From assembly GCF_040545875.1 (NCBI RefSeq), contig NZ_JBEPMR010000021.1: a stretch of 64,000 bases of DNA, one strand, 5' to 3'. This DNA is from Faecalicatena_A orotica (GTDB lineage: Bacteria > Bacillota > Clostridia > Lachnospirales > Lachnospiraceae). Shown piece after piece: positions 48,581-57,523 of the stretch (positions are counted from its first letter, which is position 1; every line of letters starts with the position of its first letter). The notes under the pieces are model-generated. The model was given only the letters and a program-made list of their open reading frames with translations, was not told the DNA's origin and searched no databases. The translations under genes were made by a program, and so were the position numbers.

Positions 48581-50065
48581 ATGGGAAAACCGACAGGATT
48601 TATAGAATATGATAGAAAATATGCAGGGATGGAGGAACCGAAAAAGAGAGTCCGGCACTTCCGGGAATTTAAGAACTACCTGCCTGAGGAAGAACAGCAG
48701 AAGCAGGGGGCACGCTGTATGGACTGCGGAGTTCCGTTCTGCCAGTCAGGCGCGATGCTTGGCGGGATGGTTTCCGGCTGCCCCCTGCACAATCTTGTGC
48801 CGGAAACAAATGATCTCGTATATCAGGGTAAATGGAAGCAGGCGTACCTGCGCCTGTCACAGACACTCTGTTTTCCCGAGTTTACATCCAAGGTGTGTCC
48901 AGCGCTGTGCGAAGCTGCCTGTACCTGCAACCTGCACGGGGAACCAGTGGGAACGAAAGAGATCGAGCATGCCATTATTGACCGTGCATTTGCAAACGGG
49001 TGGGTGAAGCCCCAGATTCCGGCAGTCCGTACGGGAAAGAAAGTGGCTGTAGTCGGAAGCGGTCCGGCTGGACTTGCGTGTGCCCAGCAGTTAAACAAGA
49101 GGGGACACCTCGTAACTGTATTTGAAAAAAGTGACCGCGTCGGGGGCCTGCTCAGATATGGGATTCCTAATATGAAGCTGGAGAAAGAGGTCATTGACCG
49201 CAGAATCCGTCTCATGGAGGAGGAAGGGATTACATTCAAAACGGGGGTAGATATCGGAAAGGACGTGATGCCTGCCGAACTGAAGGCAGGATATGACAGA
49301 GTCGTGCTTTGCTGTGGAGCATCCAGTCCGCGGGACATTAAGGTGCCGGGGAGAGAACTGAAAGGAATCTATTTTGCGGTAGACTTCCTGGGGGCAGTGA
49401 CGAAGGAACTTCTGGATTCCGATTTCGGGAAGGCGCCTTATCATCTGGCGAAAAACAAGAATGTGCTTGTAATAGGCGGAGGCGATACTGGAAACGACTG
49501 TGTAGGCACTGCCATCCGGCTTGGTGCAAAATCTGTTACCCAGCTGGAAATGATGCCGCAGGCACCTGATACAAGGACGGCAGATAACCCGTGGCCACAA
49601 TGGCCCCGTGTTTTAAAGACTGATTACGGGCAGGAGGAGGCCGCGGCATTATTTGGAAGAGACCCACGTATATATCAGACAACGGTGGCTTCGTTTACAG
49701 GAAATAAGAAAGGAGAAGTGGCACAGGCAGTGACAGTCAGCCTGAAACCGGTTAAGGATAAGAAAACCGGCAGGTTGAATATGGTTACGGTTGAAGGCAG
49801 CGAGAAAACGGTGTCTGCCGATCTTGTCCTGATTGCGGTAGGATTTACCGGGAGTGAGGCTTATGTCACAGAAGCTTTTCAGGTAGGAACAGATGGGCGC
49901 AATAATGTAAAGACAAAGGCAGAGCAGTATGAAACATCCGTCCCGGGGGTATTTACCGCGGGAGATATGCACAGAGGCCAGTCACTGGTTGTGTGGGCAA
50001 TCAGGGAAGGACGTGAAGCGGCCAAAGCGGTGGATACATCACTGATGGGTTATTCGAACCTATAA
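48581..50065 (+). CDS. gltD: Glutamate synthase small subunit
   Basis: The 494-residue flavoprotein passes electrons from NAD(P)H to GltB. The N-terminal Cys-rich domain (CMDCGVPFC, CPLHNLVPE, CPALCEAACTCNLHG) binds two 4Fe-4S clusters. FAD binding is at VAVVGSGPAGLACAQ near residue 149 and NAD(P)H binding at VLVIGGGDTGNDC near 289. Residue TAGDMHRGQSLVVWAIREGR near 465 closes the FAD site. The stop overlaps the convergent RluA gene by six bases. Confidence 0.98.
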   Translation: MGKPTGFIEYDRKYAGMEEPKKRVRHFREFKNYLPEEEQQKQGARCMDCGVPFCQSGAMLGGMVSGCPLHNLVPETNDLVYQGKWKQAYLRLSQTLCFPEFTSKVCPALCEAACTCNLHGEPVGTKEIEHAIIDRAFANGWVKPQIPAVRTGKKVAVVGSGPAGLACAQQLNKRGHLVTVFEKSDRVGGLLRYGIPNMKLEKEVIDRRIRLMEEEGITFKTGVDIGKDVMPAELKAGYDRVVLCCGASSPRDIKVPGRELKGIYFAVDFLGAVTKELLDSDFGKAPYHLAKNKNVLVIGGGDTGNDCVGTAIRLGAKSVTQLEMMPQAPDTRTADNPWPQWPRVLKTDYGQEEAAALFGRDPRIYQTTVASFTGNKKGEVAQAVTVSLKPVKDKKTGRLNMVTVEGSEKTVSADLVLIAVGFTGSEAYVTEAFQVGTDGRNNVKTKAEQYETSVPGVFTAGDMHRGQSLVVWAIREGREAAKAVDTSLMGYSNL

Positions 50066-50959
50066 TACGGACGGCGTGAAAATCTGCTGCATATCGTCGG
50101 GCAGAGGTGCAGTAAAACACATGTCTTCTCCGGTTATGGGATGCCGGAAGGACAGGCGGTGGGAATGCAGCGCCTGTCTGTGGATATATTCCATATCCGG
50201 GTTATAAAGATAATCACCAACTAACGGGAAACCCAGATATTTCATATGAATGCGTATCTGGTGGGTGCGGCCTGTCTCCAGCTCGAGGGAGACAAGGCTG
50301 TGCCCATTTTTTTCATCGACAACTTTATAGTGTGTCACGGCATTTTCTCCATTTTCAAAATCAACGATTCTCTCGATGATGGAACCAGATTTTCTGGATA
50401 AAGGCGCATTGATCGTTCCTTCTGGAGGTGTAACCTGTCCGCGGACAACGGCCAGATATTCCCTTCTGATTTCCTTTCGGACCGCCATGCCAGAAAGGAT
50501 GCTGGAACTGAGCATGTGCTTTGCGATGACTGTGAGTCCGGAGGTATCGCGGTCCAGACGGTTTGTGCAGCGGAAGATAAAAGGCTTCCCCTGGGACTGG
50601 TAATACCATGCAAGGCCATTGGCGAGAGAATTCGTGTAGTTGTTCATAGATGGGTGAATCGGCATACCGGCGGCTTTATTGATGACGATAATATCTTCAT
50701 CCTCGTAAACGATATTCAGCGGAAGCTGCACCGGGGGGATGTTTTCAGAGGACTCTGCCTCTTTTATATGGACCGTCAGAATATCACCGGTGCTTAACTT
50801 CTGTTTCAGATAGTACCATTCACCGTTTACAAGGATACTCTGCTCCATCTTCTTTAAATCCGTAAAATTCTGTCTGGAATATCCGTAATGCTTCAGATAT
50901 TGTTCTATGCGCAGGCCGTTTTCCGCCTCTTTTATGTGGTAGGTTAAAACTCTTTCCAT
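50060..50959 (-). CDS. RluA-family pseudouridine synthase
   Basis: The 299-residue enzyme isomerises uridine in rRNA or tRNA. An S4-like N-terminal part (LRIEQYLKHYGYSRQNFTDLKK) is followed by the catalytic domain with NRLDRDTSGLTVIAK near residue 131, which contains the catalytic Asp, and ETGRTHQIRIHMKYLGFPLVGDYLY near 228. RluD, RluA and RluC subtypes cannot be told apart here. ATG follows CGGAG. Confidence 0.93.
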   Translation of the reverse strand: MERVLTYHIKEAENGLRIEQYLKHYGYSRQNFTDLKKMEQSILVNGEWYYLKQKLSTGDILTVHIKEAESSENIPPVQLPLNIVYEDEDIIVINKAAGMPIHPSMNNYTNSLANGLAWYYQSQGKPFIFRCTNRLDRDTSGLTVIAKHMLSSSILSGMAVRKEIRREYLAVVRGQVTPPEGTINAPLSRKSGSIIERIVDFENGENAVTHYKVVDEKNGHSLVSLELETGRTHQIRIHMKYLGFPLVGDYLYNPDMEYIHRQALHSHRLSFRHPITGEDMCFTAPLPDDMQQIFTPSVL

Positions 50960-51074
50960 TTTGTTTCTCCGATTCTTAAACTGGCTTTAATTACCTGAAT
51001 AGTATACCAGTTTCAGGGAAAGATGCATATGATAAGTTCTAAAGAAATCTTAAGAATTATATTTCGTTATTTTA

Positions 51075-51246
51075 TTGACAATCAACCGGAAAGGTGGTAT
51101 ATTTCAAGACAAGCAAGTAAAAGGGAGTAGCCGAACACCGAAAGGTGGGTTTGAAACCGTCACCCGATACCGAGAGGTATCCGTATCAAATGAGATGTGC
51201 AAGACTTTTATTGCGGCAGACATGTCGTGAATAAGGGTCTTTTTTA
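51075..51246 (+). ncRNA. Probable yybP-ykoY (Mn2+) riboswitch with expression platform
   Basis: The promoter TTGACA (51075-51080) and TATATT (51098-51103) is followed by an RNA that starts AAAAGGGAGTAGC and ends GCAAGACTTTT; the ends pair as P1 (AAAAG with CTTTT). Both flanks match the conserved loops of the yybP-ykoY class (GGGGAGUAGC and GCAAGACCUUU). Two internal hairpins (CACCGAAAGGTG, ATACCGAGAGGTAT) lie between. A terminator (AAGACTTTTATT with AATAAGGGTCTT, then TTTTTT) overlaps P1, so ligand binding would allow read-through. Confidence 0.65.
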
Positions 51247-51312
51247 TTTCACAGAAATCTCTGAAGATACACCTGTCTGCTGCATAAGAAGAGCACCGGA
51301 AAGGAGATTCTA

Positions 51313-51771
51313 ATGATGAGAGAAAAGGAAAACATTGTGGAAATGAATGAGGCGATTATCGCCGGGAAGAAAGCCCTGAACAGCATGAGGGCGGCGAAAG
51401 AGGCTTTGAACAGCGCCGGAAACTGGGGCGTTGCAGATTTACTTGGAGGTGGCTTCCTTGTTGATCTGGTAAAGCACTCCAAACTGGATGATGCAGGAGA
51501 AAGGCTGGAGGAGGCAAGATGTCATTTAGAACTTTTTCAATGTGAACTAAAAGACATCGAACTGCCATATAATTTTACAATACAGATAGATGACTTCCTT
51601 ACATTTGCTGATTTCTTTTTTGATGGTATTATTGCAGACTGGCTTGTACAGTCTAAGATTAACGAGGCGAAGGATGAATTAAATTACGCGATAGAACGTG
51701 TGGAGCAGATGGTTGCGGACCTGATGAAATGGGAGAAGCAGCTGATGCTCGGAAAGGAGGCTGAGGCTTAA
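51313..51771 (+). CDS. Hypothetical helical protein under riboswitch control
   Basis: The 152-residue protein is mostly alpha-helical with charged heptads (ERLEEARCHLELFQCELKDIEL and KINEAKDELNYAIERVEQMVADLMKW) and a central conserved-looking WGVADLLGGGFLVDLVKHSKLD. No signal peptide or enzyme motif is seen. ATG follows GGAG. Its stop overlaps the yccF start by one base, so the two are translationally coupled. The position after the riboswitch suggests a metal or membrane stress link. Confidence 0.7.
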   Translation: MMREKENIVEMNEAIIAGKKALNSMRAAKEALNSAGNWGVADLLGGGFLVDLVKHSKLDDAGERLEEARCHLELFQCELKDIELPYNFTIQIDDFLTFADFFFDGIIADWLVQSKINEAKDELNYAIERVEQMVADLMKWEKQLMLGKEAEA

Positions 51772-52130
51772 TGGGATGTCTGGGAAATGTTTTGTGGTTT
51801 ATATTTGGAGGCTGTATCAGCGGACTGAGCTGGATGCTCGCAGGAGTGTTGTGGTGTATTTCGATCGTCGGGATACCGGTTGGGATGCAGTGTTTTAAGT
51901 TTGCGGCACTTAGCTTTTTCCCGTTTGGGAAGGAAGTCCATTATGGCGGGGGAGCGGGGTCCATGCTTCTGAACATTATCTGGATGATCGTATCCGGGAT
52001 ACCGCTGGCATTGGAATCACTGGTTATTGGTGCACTGCTCTGCGTGACAATTGTGGGAATTCCATTTGGAATGCAGCAGTTTAAACTGGCAAAGCTGGCG
52101 CTGATGCCGTTTGGATCGGAAGTATATTAA
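51771..52130 (+). CDS. yccF: YccF-domain inner membrane protein
   Basis: The 119-residue membrane protein has two YccF repeats (about residues 3-55 and 64-117), each with a helix pair and the repeated ISIVGIPVGMQCFKFAALSFFPFG and VTIVGIPFGMQQFKLAKLALMPFG. The function of the family is unknown. It is coupled to the upstream helical protein and ends just before a terminator. Confidence 0.92.
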   Translation: MGCLGNVLWFIFGGCISGLSWMLAGVLWCISIVGIPVGMQCFKFAALSFFPFGKEVHYGGGAGSMLLNIIWMIVSGIPLALESLVIGALLCVTIVGIPFGMQQFKLAKLALMPFGSEVY

Positions 52131-52144
52131 GATAGACAAAACAC

Positions 52145-52192
52145 AGTATGGCTGTAATCTCTGGATGAGGTTACAGCCATACTATGTTTTAG
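52145..52192 (+). terminator. Terminator after yccF
   Basis: AGTATGGCTGTAA (52145-52157) pairs with TTACAGCCATACT (52171-52183), followed by ATGTTTTAGTTTT. Confidence 0.85.
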
Positions 52193-52242
52193 TTTTAGTA
52201 AAACAATTTATCATTTAAAGAAGGAAAACATAGGTAAATGTG

Positions 52243-52272
52243 TTGTAAAGGAAAGGGGATTTCCTGTATAAT
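52243..52272 (+). promoter_or_regulatory. Promoter of tex
   Basis: TTGTAA (52243-52248) and TATAAT (52267-52272) are 18 bases apart, about 60 bases before the start codon. Confidence 0.7.
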
Positions 52273-52332
52273 AGAAAGCGTTATGATTCTTTGAGTCATA
52301 TGCCAGGAGTAAAAAGGAGAGGTACAGATTAT

Positions 52333-54483
52333 ATGGACATTAATCAGAGATTGACAGAAGAACTGGATGTGAAGCGCTGGCAGATAGACGCGGCGGTTAA
52401 TTTAATTGATGAGGGAAACACGATTCCCTTTATCTCGCGTTATAGAAAAGAAGTGACAGGTTCCCTGGACGATGAGCAGCTTCGAAAGCTGTATGAACGC
52501 CTGATTTATCTGCGGAACCTTGAGGAGAAAAAGGAGCAGGTATTATCCAGCATTGAGGAACAGGGGAAGCTGACGGCGGAATTGAAAGCGCAGATTCTGG
52601 CGGCGGAGACTTTGGTTGTCGTGGAGGATTTATACCGTCCATACCGGCCGAAGAGAAGGACGCGCGCGACGATTGCGAAAGAGAAGGGGCTGGAGCCGCT
52701 TGCGGCGGTGATTACATTGCAGCAGACAAAAGTCCCGCTTGAAAAGGAAGCAGAAAAGTATCTTTCAGAAGAGAAGGGCGTCAAGAGTGTGGAAGATGCG
52801 ATTGCCGGGGCAAAGGACATCATCGCCGAATCCATTTCTGATGAAGCAGATTACAGAAGCTGGATCAGGAAGATTACGATGCAGAAAGGGAAACTGATTT
52901 CTGTGGCAAAGGATGCGGAAGCTGAGTCTGTATATGAAATGTATTATGAGTTTGAGGAGGCTGTCGGCAAGCTTGCGGGGCACAGGATACTTGCTTTAAA
53001 CCGCGGTGAGAAGGAAAAGATACTGGCGGTGAAGATTGATGCTCCGGAAGAAGATATTATCCGTTATCTGGAAAAGAAAACGATTATCAGGGAAAACCCG
53101 TATACGACACCAGTGTTAAAAGAGGTGGCTGAGGACAGTTATAAGCGTCTGATCGCCCCGGCCATAGAAAGAGAAATCAGGAATGAACTCACGGAAAGGG
53201 CCGAGGATGGAGCAATCGAGGTGTTTGGCAAGAACCTGCACCAGCTTCTGATGCAGCCGCCGATTACAGGGCAGGTAGTGCTCGGATGGGACCCGGCCTT
53301 CCGTACAGGCTGTAAGCTGGCCGTTGTAGATGAGACAGGAAAGGTGCTTGGCACGACAGTCATATATCCGACAGCCCCGACCACACCGCAGAAGATAAAG
53401 GCATCGAAGGACCTTTTAAAGAAGATCATAGAGAAGTACCATATCACATTGATTTCTCTTGGAAACGGGACGGCTTCCAGAGAGTCTGAACAGATTATTG
53501 TGGAGCTTCTGAAGGAGATTCCACAGAAGGTCCAGTATGTCATTGTAAATGAGGCAGGAGCATCTGTATATTCGGCAAGTAAACTGGCATCTGAAGAATT
53601 TCCTAAGTTCGATGTCGGACAGAGAAGCGCGGCTTCTATCGCGAGAAGGCTTCAGGACCCGCTGGCAGAGCTTGTTAAGATTGATCCGAAGTCAATCGGG
53701 GTCGGCCAGTACCAGCACGATATGAACCAGAAAAAGCTGGGTGAATCCTTAAATGGTGTTGTTGAAGACTGTGTGAATAAAGTCGGGGTCGATCTGAACA
53801 CGGCTTCTGCACCGCTTCTTTCCTACATTTCCGGCATTACGGGGACGATTGCAAAGAATATTGTGACATATAGAGAAGAAAACGGAAGGTTTACGAGCAG
53901 AAAAGAATTGCTGAAGGTAGCAAAGCTGGGGCCGAAAGCGTTTGAGCAGTGCGCTGGATTCATGAGAATAATGGATGGGAAAAATCCGCTCGATGCGACA
54001 GGTGTCCATCCGGAGTCCTATGAAGCGGCGGAAAAACTTCTGCAAAAGCAGGGATTTAAGCCGGAAGACATTACCGGCGGCAACCTGACAGGGCTTTCTC
54101 TGACGATCAGAGATTATAAGGAGCTGGCGGAAGAACTCGGAATCGGAGAGATTACATTGAGGGACATTGTCAAAGAACTGGAGAAGCCGGCACGCGATCC
54201 ACGTGATGAGATGCCGAAGCCGATCCTGCGTACAGACGTGCTTGACATGAAGGACCTCAAGGAAGGCATGGTTCTCAAAGGAACCGTGCGCAACGTCATT
54301 GATTTTGGTGTGTTTGTGGATATCGGGGTGCATCAGGACGGTTTGGTCCACATCTCGCAGATCACGGACAGATACATTAAACATCCCTTGGAAGCTGTAA
54401 GTGTTGGTGATATCGTGGATGTCAAGGTTATGAGCGTAGATTTGAAGAAGAAGAGAATTCAGCTGACGATGAGAGGCATATAA
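52333..54483 (+). CDS. tex: Tex-family RNA-binding transcription accessory protein
   Basis: The 716-residue protein has the full Tex order: N-terminal helical domain (FISRYRKEVTGSLDDEQLRKL near residue 33), YqgF-like RNase H domain near 320-440 (LGWDPAFRTGCKLAVVDETG), two helix-hairpin-helix regions near 480-560 (GVDLNTASAPLLSYISGI) and a C-terminal S1 RNA-binding domain near 640-712 (GTVRNVIDFGVFVDIGVHQDGLVHISQ). ATG at 52333 follows GGAG. The product is cytoplasmic and likely binds nucleic acid in transcription or RNA turnover. Confidence 0.96.
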   Translation: MDINQRLTEELDVKRWQIDAAVNLIDEGNTIPFISRYRKEVTGSLDDEQLRKLYERLIYLRNLEEKKEQVLSSIEEQGKLTAELKAQILAAETLVVVEDLYRPYRPKRRTRATIAKEKGLEPLAAVITLQQTKVPLEKEAEKYLSEEKGVKSVEDAIAGAKDIIAESISDEADYRSWIRKITMQKGKLISVAKDAEAESVYEMYYEFEEAVGKLAGHRILALNRGEKEKILAVKIDAPEEDIIRYLEKKTIIRENPYTTPVLKEVAEDSYKRLIAPAIEREIRNELTERAEDGAIEVFGKNLHQLLMQPPITGQVVLGWDPAFRTGCKLAVVDETGKVLGTTVIYPTAPTTPQKIKASKDLLKKIIEKYHITLISLGNGTASRESEQIIVELLKEIPQKVQYVIVNEAGASVYSASKLASEEFPKFDVGQRSAASIARRLQDPLAELVKIDPKSIGVGQYQHDMNQKKLGESLNGVVEDCVNKVGVDLNTASAPLLSYISGITGTIAKNIVTYREENGRFTSRKELLKVAKLGPKAFEQCAGFMRIMDGKNPLDATGVHPESYEAAEKLLQKQGFKPEDITGGNLTGLSLTIRDYKELAEELGIGEITLRDIVKELEKPARDPRDEMPKPILRTDVLDMKDLKEGMVLKGTVRNVIDFGVFVDIGVHQDGLVHISQITDRYIKHPLEAVSVGDIVDVKVMSVDLKKKRIQLTMRGI

Positions 54484-54494
54484 GTTAAGAATTT

Positions 54495-54541
54495 TGAGGG
54501 CCATCCATACCGGTATAATCCGGTGCGGATGGCCCTCTTTT
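54495..54541. terminator. Bidirectional terminator between tex and bioY
   Basis: GAGGGCCATCC pairs with GGATGGCCCTC around an inner CCGG stem, with T's on the plus strand and A-rich sequence at the left for the minus strand. Confidence 0.85.
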
Positions 54542-54572
54542 ATGAAAAAAACCATTAGTGGACAATCATGTG

Positions 54573-55136
54573 CTAATTTCCCATGCGGTGAACTGCATTT
54601 TTAAGTTTGGGCCCGAGAATGCATGCGACGATGATTTTGATTATGTCGCCGGGCAGGTAAGGCAGGACCCCTACGGACAGGGCGGCGAAGAAAGACAATT
54701 CCATCTGTGCCGCGAGCCAGACTGTACCGAACAGGTAGCAGATGAGGGAACCGAGCACCATGCCGACAGCAGCAAAGGATAGCTTGCCCGGAAAATGGTC
54801 GACAAAATATCCGGTAATAATCGCTACAAAAATATACCCGATCAGATACCCGCCGGTAGGTCCGGCAAATTTACCGAGGCCCCCGCTGAATCCGGAGAAA
54901 ACAGGAAGTCCCACAGCGCCGAGCAGCAGATAAATGAGTAAACTGACCGTGCTTAATTTCATGCCCAGTACAAAGACAGATATGTAAATGACAAGGGTGG
55001 CCAGTGAAAGCGGCACCGGACTGAATGGCAGCGGAATGGTAAATGGCGCCAGTATGCAGATGACGGCGGTCATGACCCCGATCAGGGTAAGCTGTTTTGT
55101 GGTGACAAATGTTTTCTTGGCTGATGTCTGTTCCAT
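54573..55136 (-). CDS. bioY: Biotin transporter substrate-binding subunit BioY
   Basis: This 187-residue, six-helix S component of the ECF biotin transporter has family marks at LTLIGVMTAVICILAPFTIPLPFSPVPLSLATL near residue 17, FSGGLGKFAGPTGGYLIGYI near 86 and GVLPYLPGDIIKIIVACIL near 162. ATG at 55136 follows AAAGGAA; the frame from 55163 is longer and less likely. The BirA operator upstream confirms the biotin role. ECF energising subunits are not in this window. Confidence 0.95.
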   Translation of the reverse strand: MEQTSAKKTFVTTKQLTLIGVMTAVICILAPFTIPLPFSPVPLSLATLVIYISVFVLGMKLSTVSLLIYLLLGAVGLPVFSGFSGGLGKFAGPTGGYLIGYIFVAIITGYFVDHFPGKLSFAAVGMVLGSLICYLFGTVWLAAQMELSFFAALSVGVLPYLPGDIIKIIVACILGPKLKNAVHRMGN

Positions 55137-55177
55137 GTTTGTATTCCTTTCGTGTCTGTTCATTTTTATCTGTTGCC

Positions 55178-55231
55178 AGTATAAATCAAATAGAAGGAAT
55201 TGTCAACCATAATATATATAATGGTTAACAA
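55178..55231 (-). promoter_or_regulatory. bioY promoter with BirA operator
   Basis: TTGTCAACC-N14-GGTTAACAA (55200-55231) matches the BirA box of Firmicutes (TTGTTAACC...GGTTAACAA) with one change. The minus-strand promoter TTGACA (55201-55206) and TATACT (55178-55183), 17 apart, has its -35 inside the operator, so biotin-loaded BirA should repress. Confidence 0.93.
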
Positions 55232-55306
55232 TAAAGGATCCTGCAATGAACTTATATTGGAAATCTACTTAAATAATGAGATTTGTATAAGATCTGACTC
55301 CTTTGA

Positions 55307-55335
55307 TAGACAGTAAATTCTGCATATGATAGAAT
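55307..55335 (+). promoter_or_regulatory. Promoter of the GGDEF-EAL gene
   Basis: TAGACA (55307-55312) and TAGAAT (55330-55335) are 17 bases apart. Confidence 0.55.
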
Positions 55336-55390
55336 AAAAGAAGTTGTTTATAGAAAAATATTTCATGAGGGGATTGGCAGGTGTATAAGG

Positions 55391-57349
55391 ATGAGGTGGA
55401 ATATAGCGGCGGAATCTATTTCGCTTGTTATGCTTGGCATTATATGGGTTTATGCCCGCAAAGGGAGTCATCTTCCAACATTAAAAAACAAGATATTTCA
55501 ATGGTGCCTGCTGGTTACATTTAGCGCGATATTGACGAATATTCTGTCAACAATTATGATTTACCAGTATGAGTATATCCCGATTTGGCTGACATGGATT
55601 GTGACTTCGGTCTACTTTGTATTAACGCCGCTGATGGGACTTACTTATTTCTTATACACGGTTTCTGTCATCTACACGGATATGGACCAGGCGAAAAAGG
55701 TGATCGGCATTGGACTGATACCCGGTGCCGGATATACGCTGCTGATTTTGGTAAATCCGTTCACACGCAATATATTTGACATCAATTCACAGAACGGGTA
55801 TTCGAGGGGGAGCTGGGTTTTTACGACCTATCTCGTTTTTTATATTTACTGTCTGGCGAGTATTGTAGTGACTGTCTGCAACCGGAAAAAGATAGAAGCA
55901 GAGATTTACGGGATACTGGCTGCATTTCCGGTTCTTGCTGTACTGGTTATCTTTGTCCAGCAGTTGTATCCTGATGTGATTCTCTCAGGGTCGGCGGCGA
56001 CCTGTGCGCTGCTGATTATTTACCTGCATCTGCAGAATAAACAGATATCATTGGATTACCTGACCAATATACCCAACCGTCAGGAACTGCTCAATATGAT
56101 TGGCCTGACAATAAAGAAAGCACCGGATAAGGAGTTTTACCTTCTGGTAGTTTCCCTGCGGGATTTCCGCCAGATTAATAACACCTGTGGTCAACAAAAA
56201 GGGGATGTGTTCCTGAAAGAGGTCAGCCAGTTTCTGTGCAGGACCGGACCGGCGGGAAATGTCTACCGCTTCAGCGGTGATGAGTTTGCCCTGTTGTTTT
56301 TACAGCCTGACAAAGATGAGCTTACACAGTGTATTTCCCGGATTCAGGAACGTATGTCCGGTCCGTGGCAGGTAGATGAGTACCGGTTCGTTCTACCGGC
56401 AGTGATGGGGATATTCTATCATACAGGGGACGAAGACACACTTGAGAAAATCATTAATTCGGTGGAATGTGCGGTTGCCCGGGCCAAAGAAGGAAAGCAT
56501 GGGCAGGTCTGTTATTGTGACAGGGCGATGCTTGAAAAGATGGAGAGAAAGCGCAGAATCATACAGATTCTGAAACAGCAGCTTACGGAACCGGATTTTG
56601 AGATGTATTACCAGCCAATTTACTCCGTAAAGAGCGGTGAGTTTTTATATGCTGAATCACTGATGCGGATTCCCAAATCACCGATCGGGCCCATATATCC
56701 GTCTGAGTTCATTCCGATTGCGGAGGAAACGGGACTGATTGTGGATATTACATATATCATGCTAGATAAGGTGTGTAAGTTTATCAACAGACTGATTGAA
56801 ACCGGTATCGAGGTAGGGGCGGTCCATGTCAATTTTTCAGGGATTCAGTTCTCAAGACCAGATCTGGCTGACAGGGTGCTGGAGATTGTACAGAAGAACG
56901 GGACCCCTATGCCTGCACTAGAGATTGAGTTTACGGAGAGTACTCTGGCCGAAAGCACCCAGGTTGTTACAGATTTTGCCGTGCAGATGCTGGAGCGCGG
57001 GATTAAGATGGGACTGGACGACTTTGGGACAGGCTATTCCAATATTGCAACAGTCATCCATATTCCGTTCGGGACAGTGAAGCTGGATAAAAGCCTTGTC
57101 TATGCGGCGATGAACAGTGAAAAGTCAGCGCTGGCCATCCGGAATCTGACCCGGACATTTAAGGCCCTTGGTATGAAGGTGATCGCTGAAGGGGTGGAGA
57201 ATGAGGAACAGAAAAATATGGTCGTTGAATTCGGTGCAGACCAGATACAGGGGTTTTACTATGCAAAGCCAATGCCGGAGGACGAGACGGTGGAATTTAT
57301 GCTGCAAAAAGCAGGTGAACGGAACACGTATAGGAGCAATTCTTTTTAA
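55391..57349 (+). CDS. Membrane GGDEF-EAL protein
   Basis: The 652-residue protein has about seven N-terminal helices (residues 8-215), a GGDEF domain at 220-375 and an EAL domain at 395-640. The GGDEF signature reads SGDEF (FSGDEFALLF), so cyclase activity is doubtful. The EAL signature reads ESL, but FTESTL, DDFGTGYS, Lys in VKLDKSL and AEGVEN are intact, so phosphodiesterase activity on c-di-GMP is likely. The ribosome binding site is weak. The degenerate GGDEF may regulate the EAL domain by binding GTP. Confidence 0.92.
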   Translation: MRWNIAAESISLVMLGIIWVYARKGSHLPTLKNKIFQWCLLVTFSAILTNILSTIMIYQYEYIPIWLTWIVTSVYFVLTPLMGLTYFLYTVSVIYTDMDQAKKVIGIGLIPGAGYTLLILVNPFTRNIFDINSQNGYSRGSWVFTTYLVFYIYCLASIVVTVCNRKKIEAEIYGILAAFPVLAVLVIFVQQLYPDVILSGSAATCALLIIYLHLQNKQISLDYLTNIPNRQELLNMIGLTIKKAPDKEFYLLVVSLRDFRQINNTCGQQKGDVFLKEVSQFLCRTGPAGNVYRFSGDEFALLFLQPDKDELTQCISRIQERMSGPWQVDEYRFVLPAVMGIFYHTGDEDTLEKIINSVECAVARAKEGKHGQVCYCDRAMLEKMERKRRIIQILKQQLTEPDFEMYYQPIYSVKSGEFLYAESLMRIPKSPIGPIYPSEFIPIAEETGLIVDITYIMLDKVCKFINRLIETGIEVGAVHVNFSGIQFSRPDLADRVLEIVQKNGTPMPALEIEFTESTLAESTQVVTDFAVQMLERGIKMGLDDFGTGYSNIATVIHIPFGTVKLDKSLVYAAMNSEKSALAIRNLTRTFKALGMKVIAEGVENEEQKNMVVEFGADQIQGFYYAKPMPEDETVEFMLQKAGERNTYRSNSF

Positions 57350-57424
57350 CATATAAACTAAATTATGAAATCCGGTATAGGGACTATGTGGCCAATACCG
57401 GATTTTTTTATCTGTTTTAGAATC

Positions 57425-57467
57425 TGTTGTTTTAACAACATACTTGAATCAAACATCGTACTATACT
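57425..57467 (+). promoter_or_regulatory. Activator-type promoter of hcp
   Basis: TATACT (57462-57467) has a poor -35. The inverted repeat TGTTGTT-TT-AACAACA (57425-57440) is centred about 41.5 bases before the expected start, the class II position for CRP/FNR-type activators such as HcpR. Confidence 0.55.
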
Positions 57468-57523
57468 GGGCATGTAACAGTAATGAGAGATATTTTCTAA
57501 TCTTAATAAAGGAGATGTGTAAA

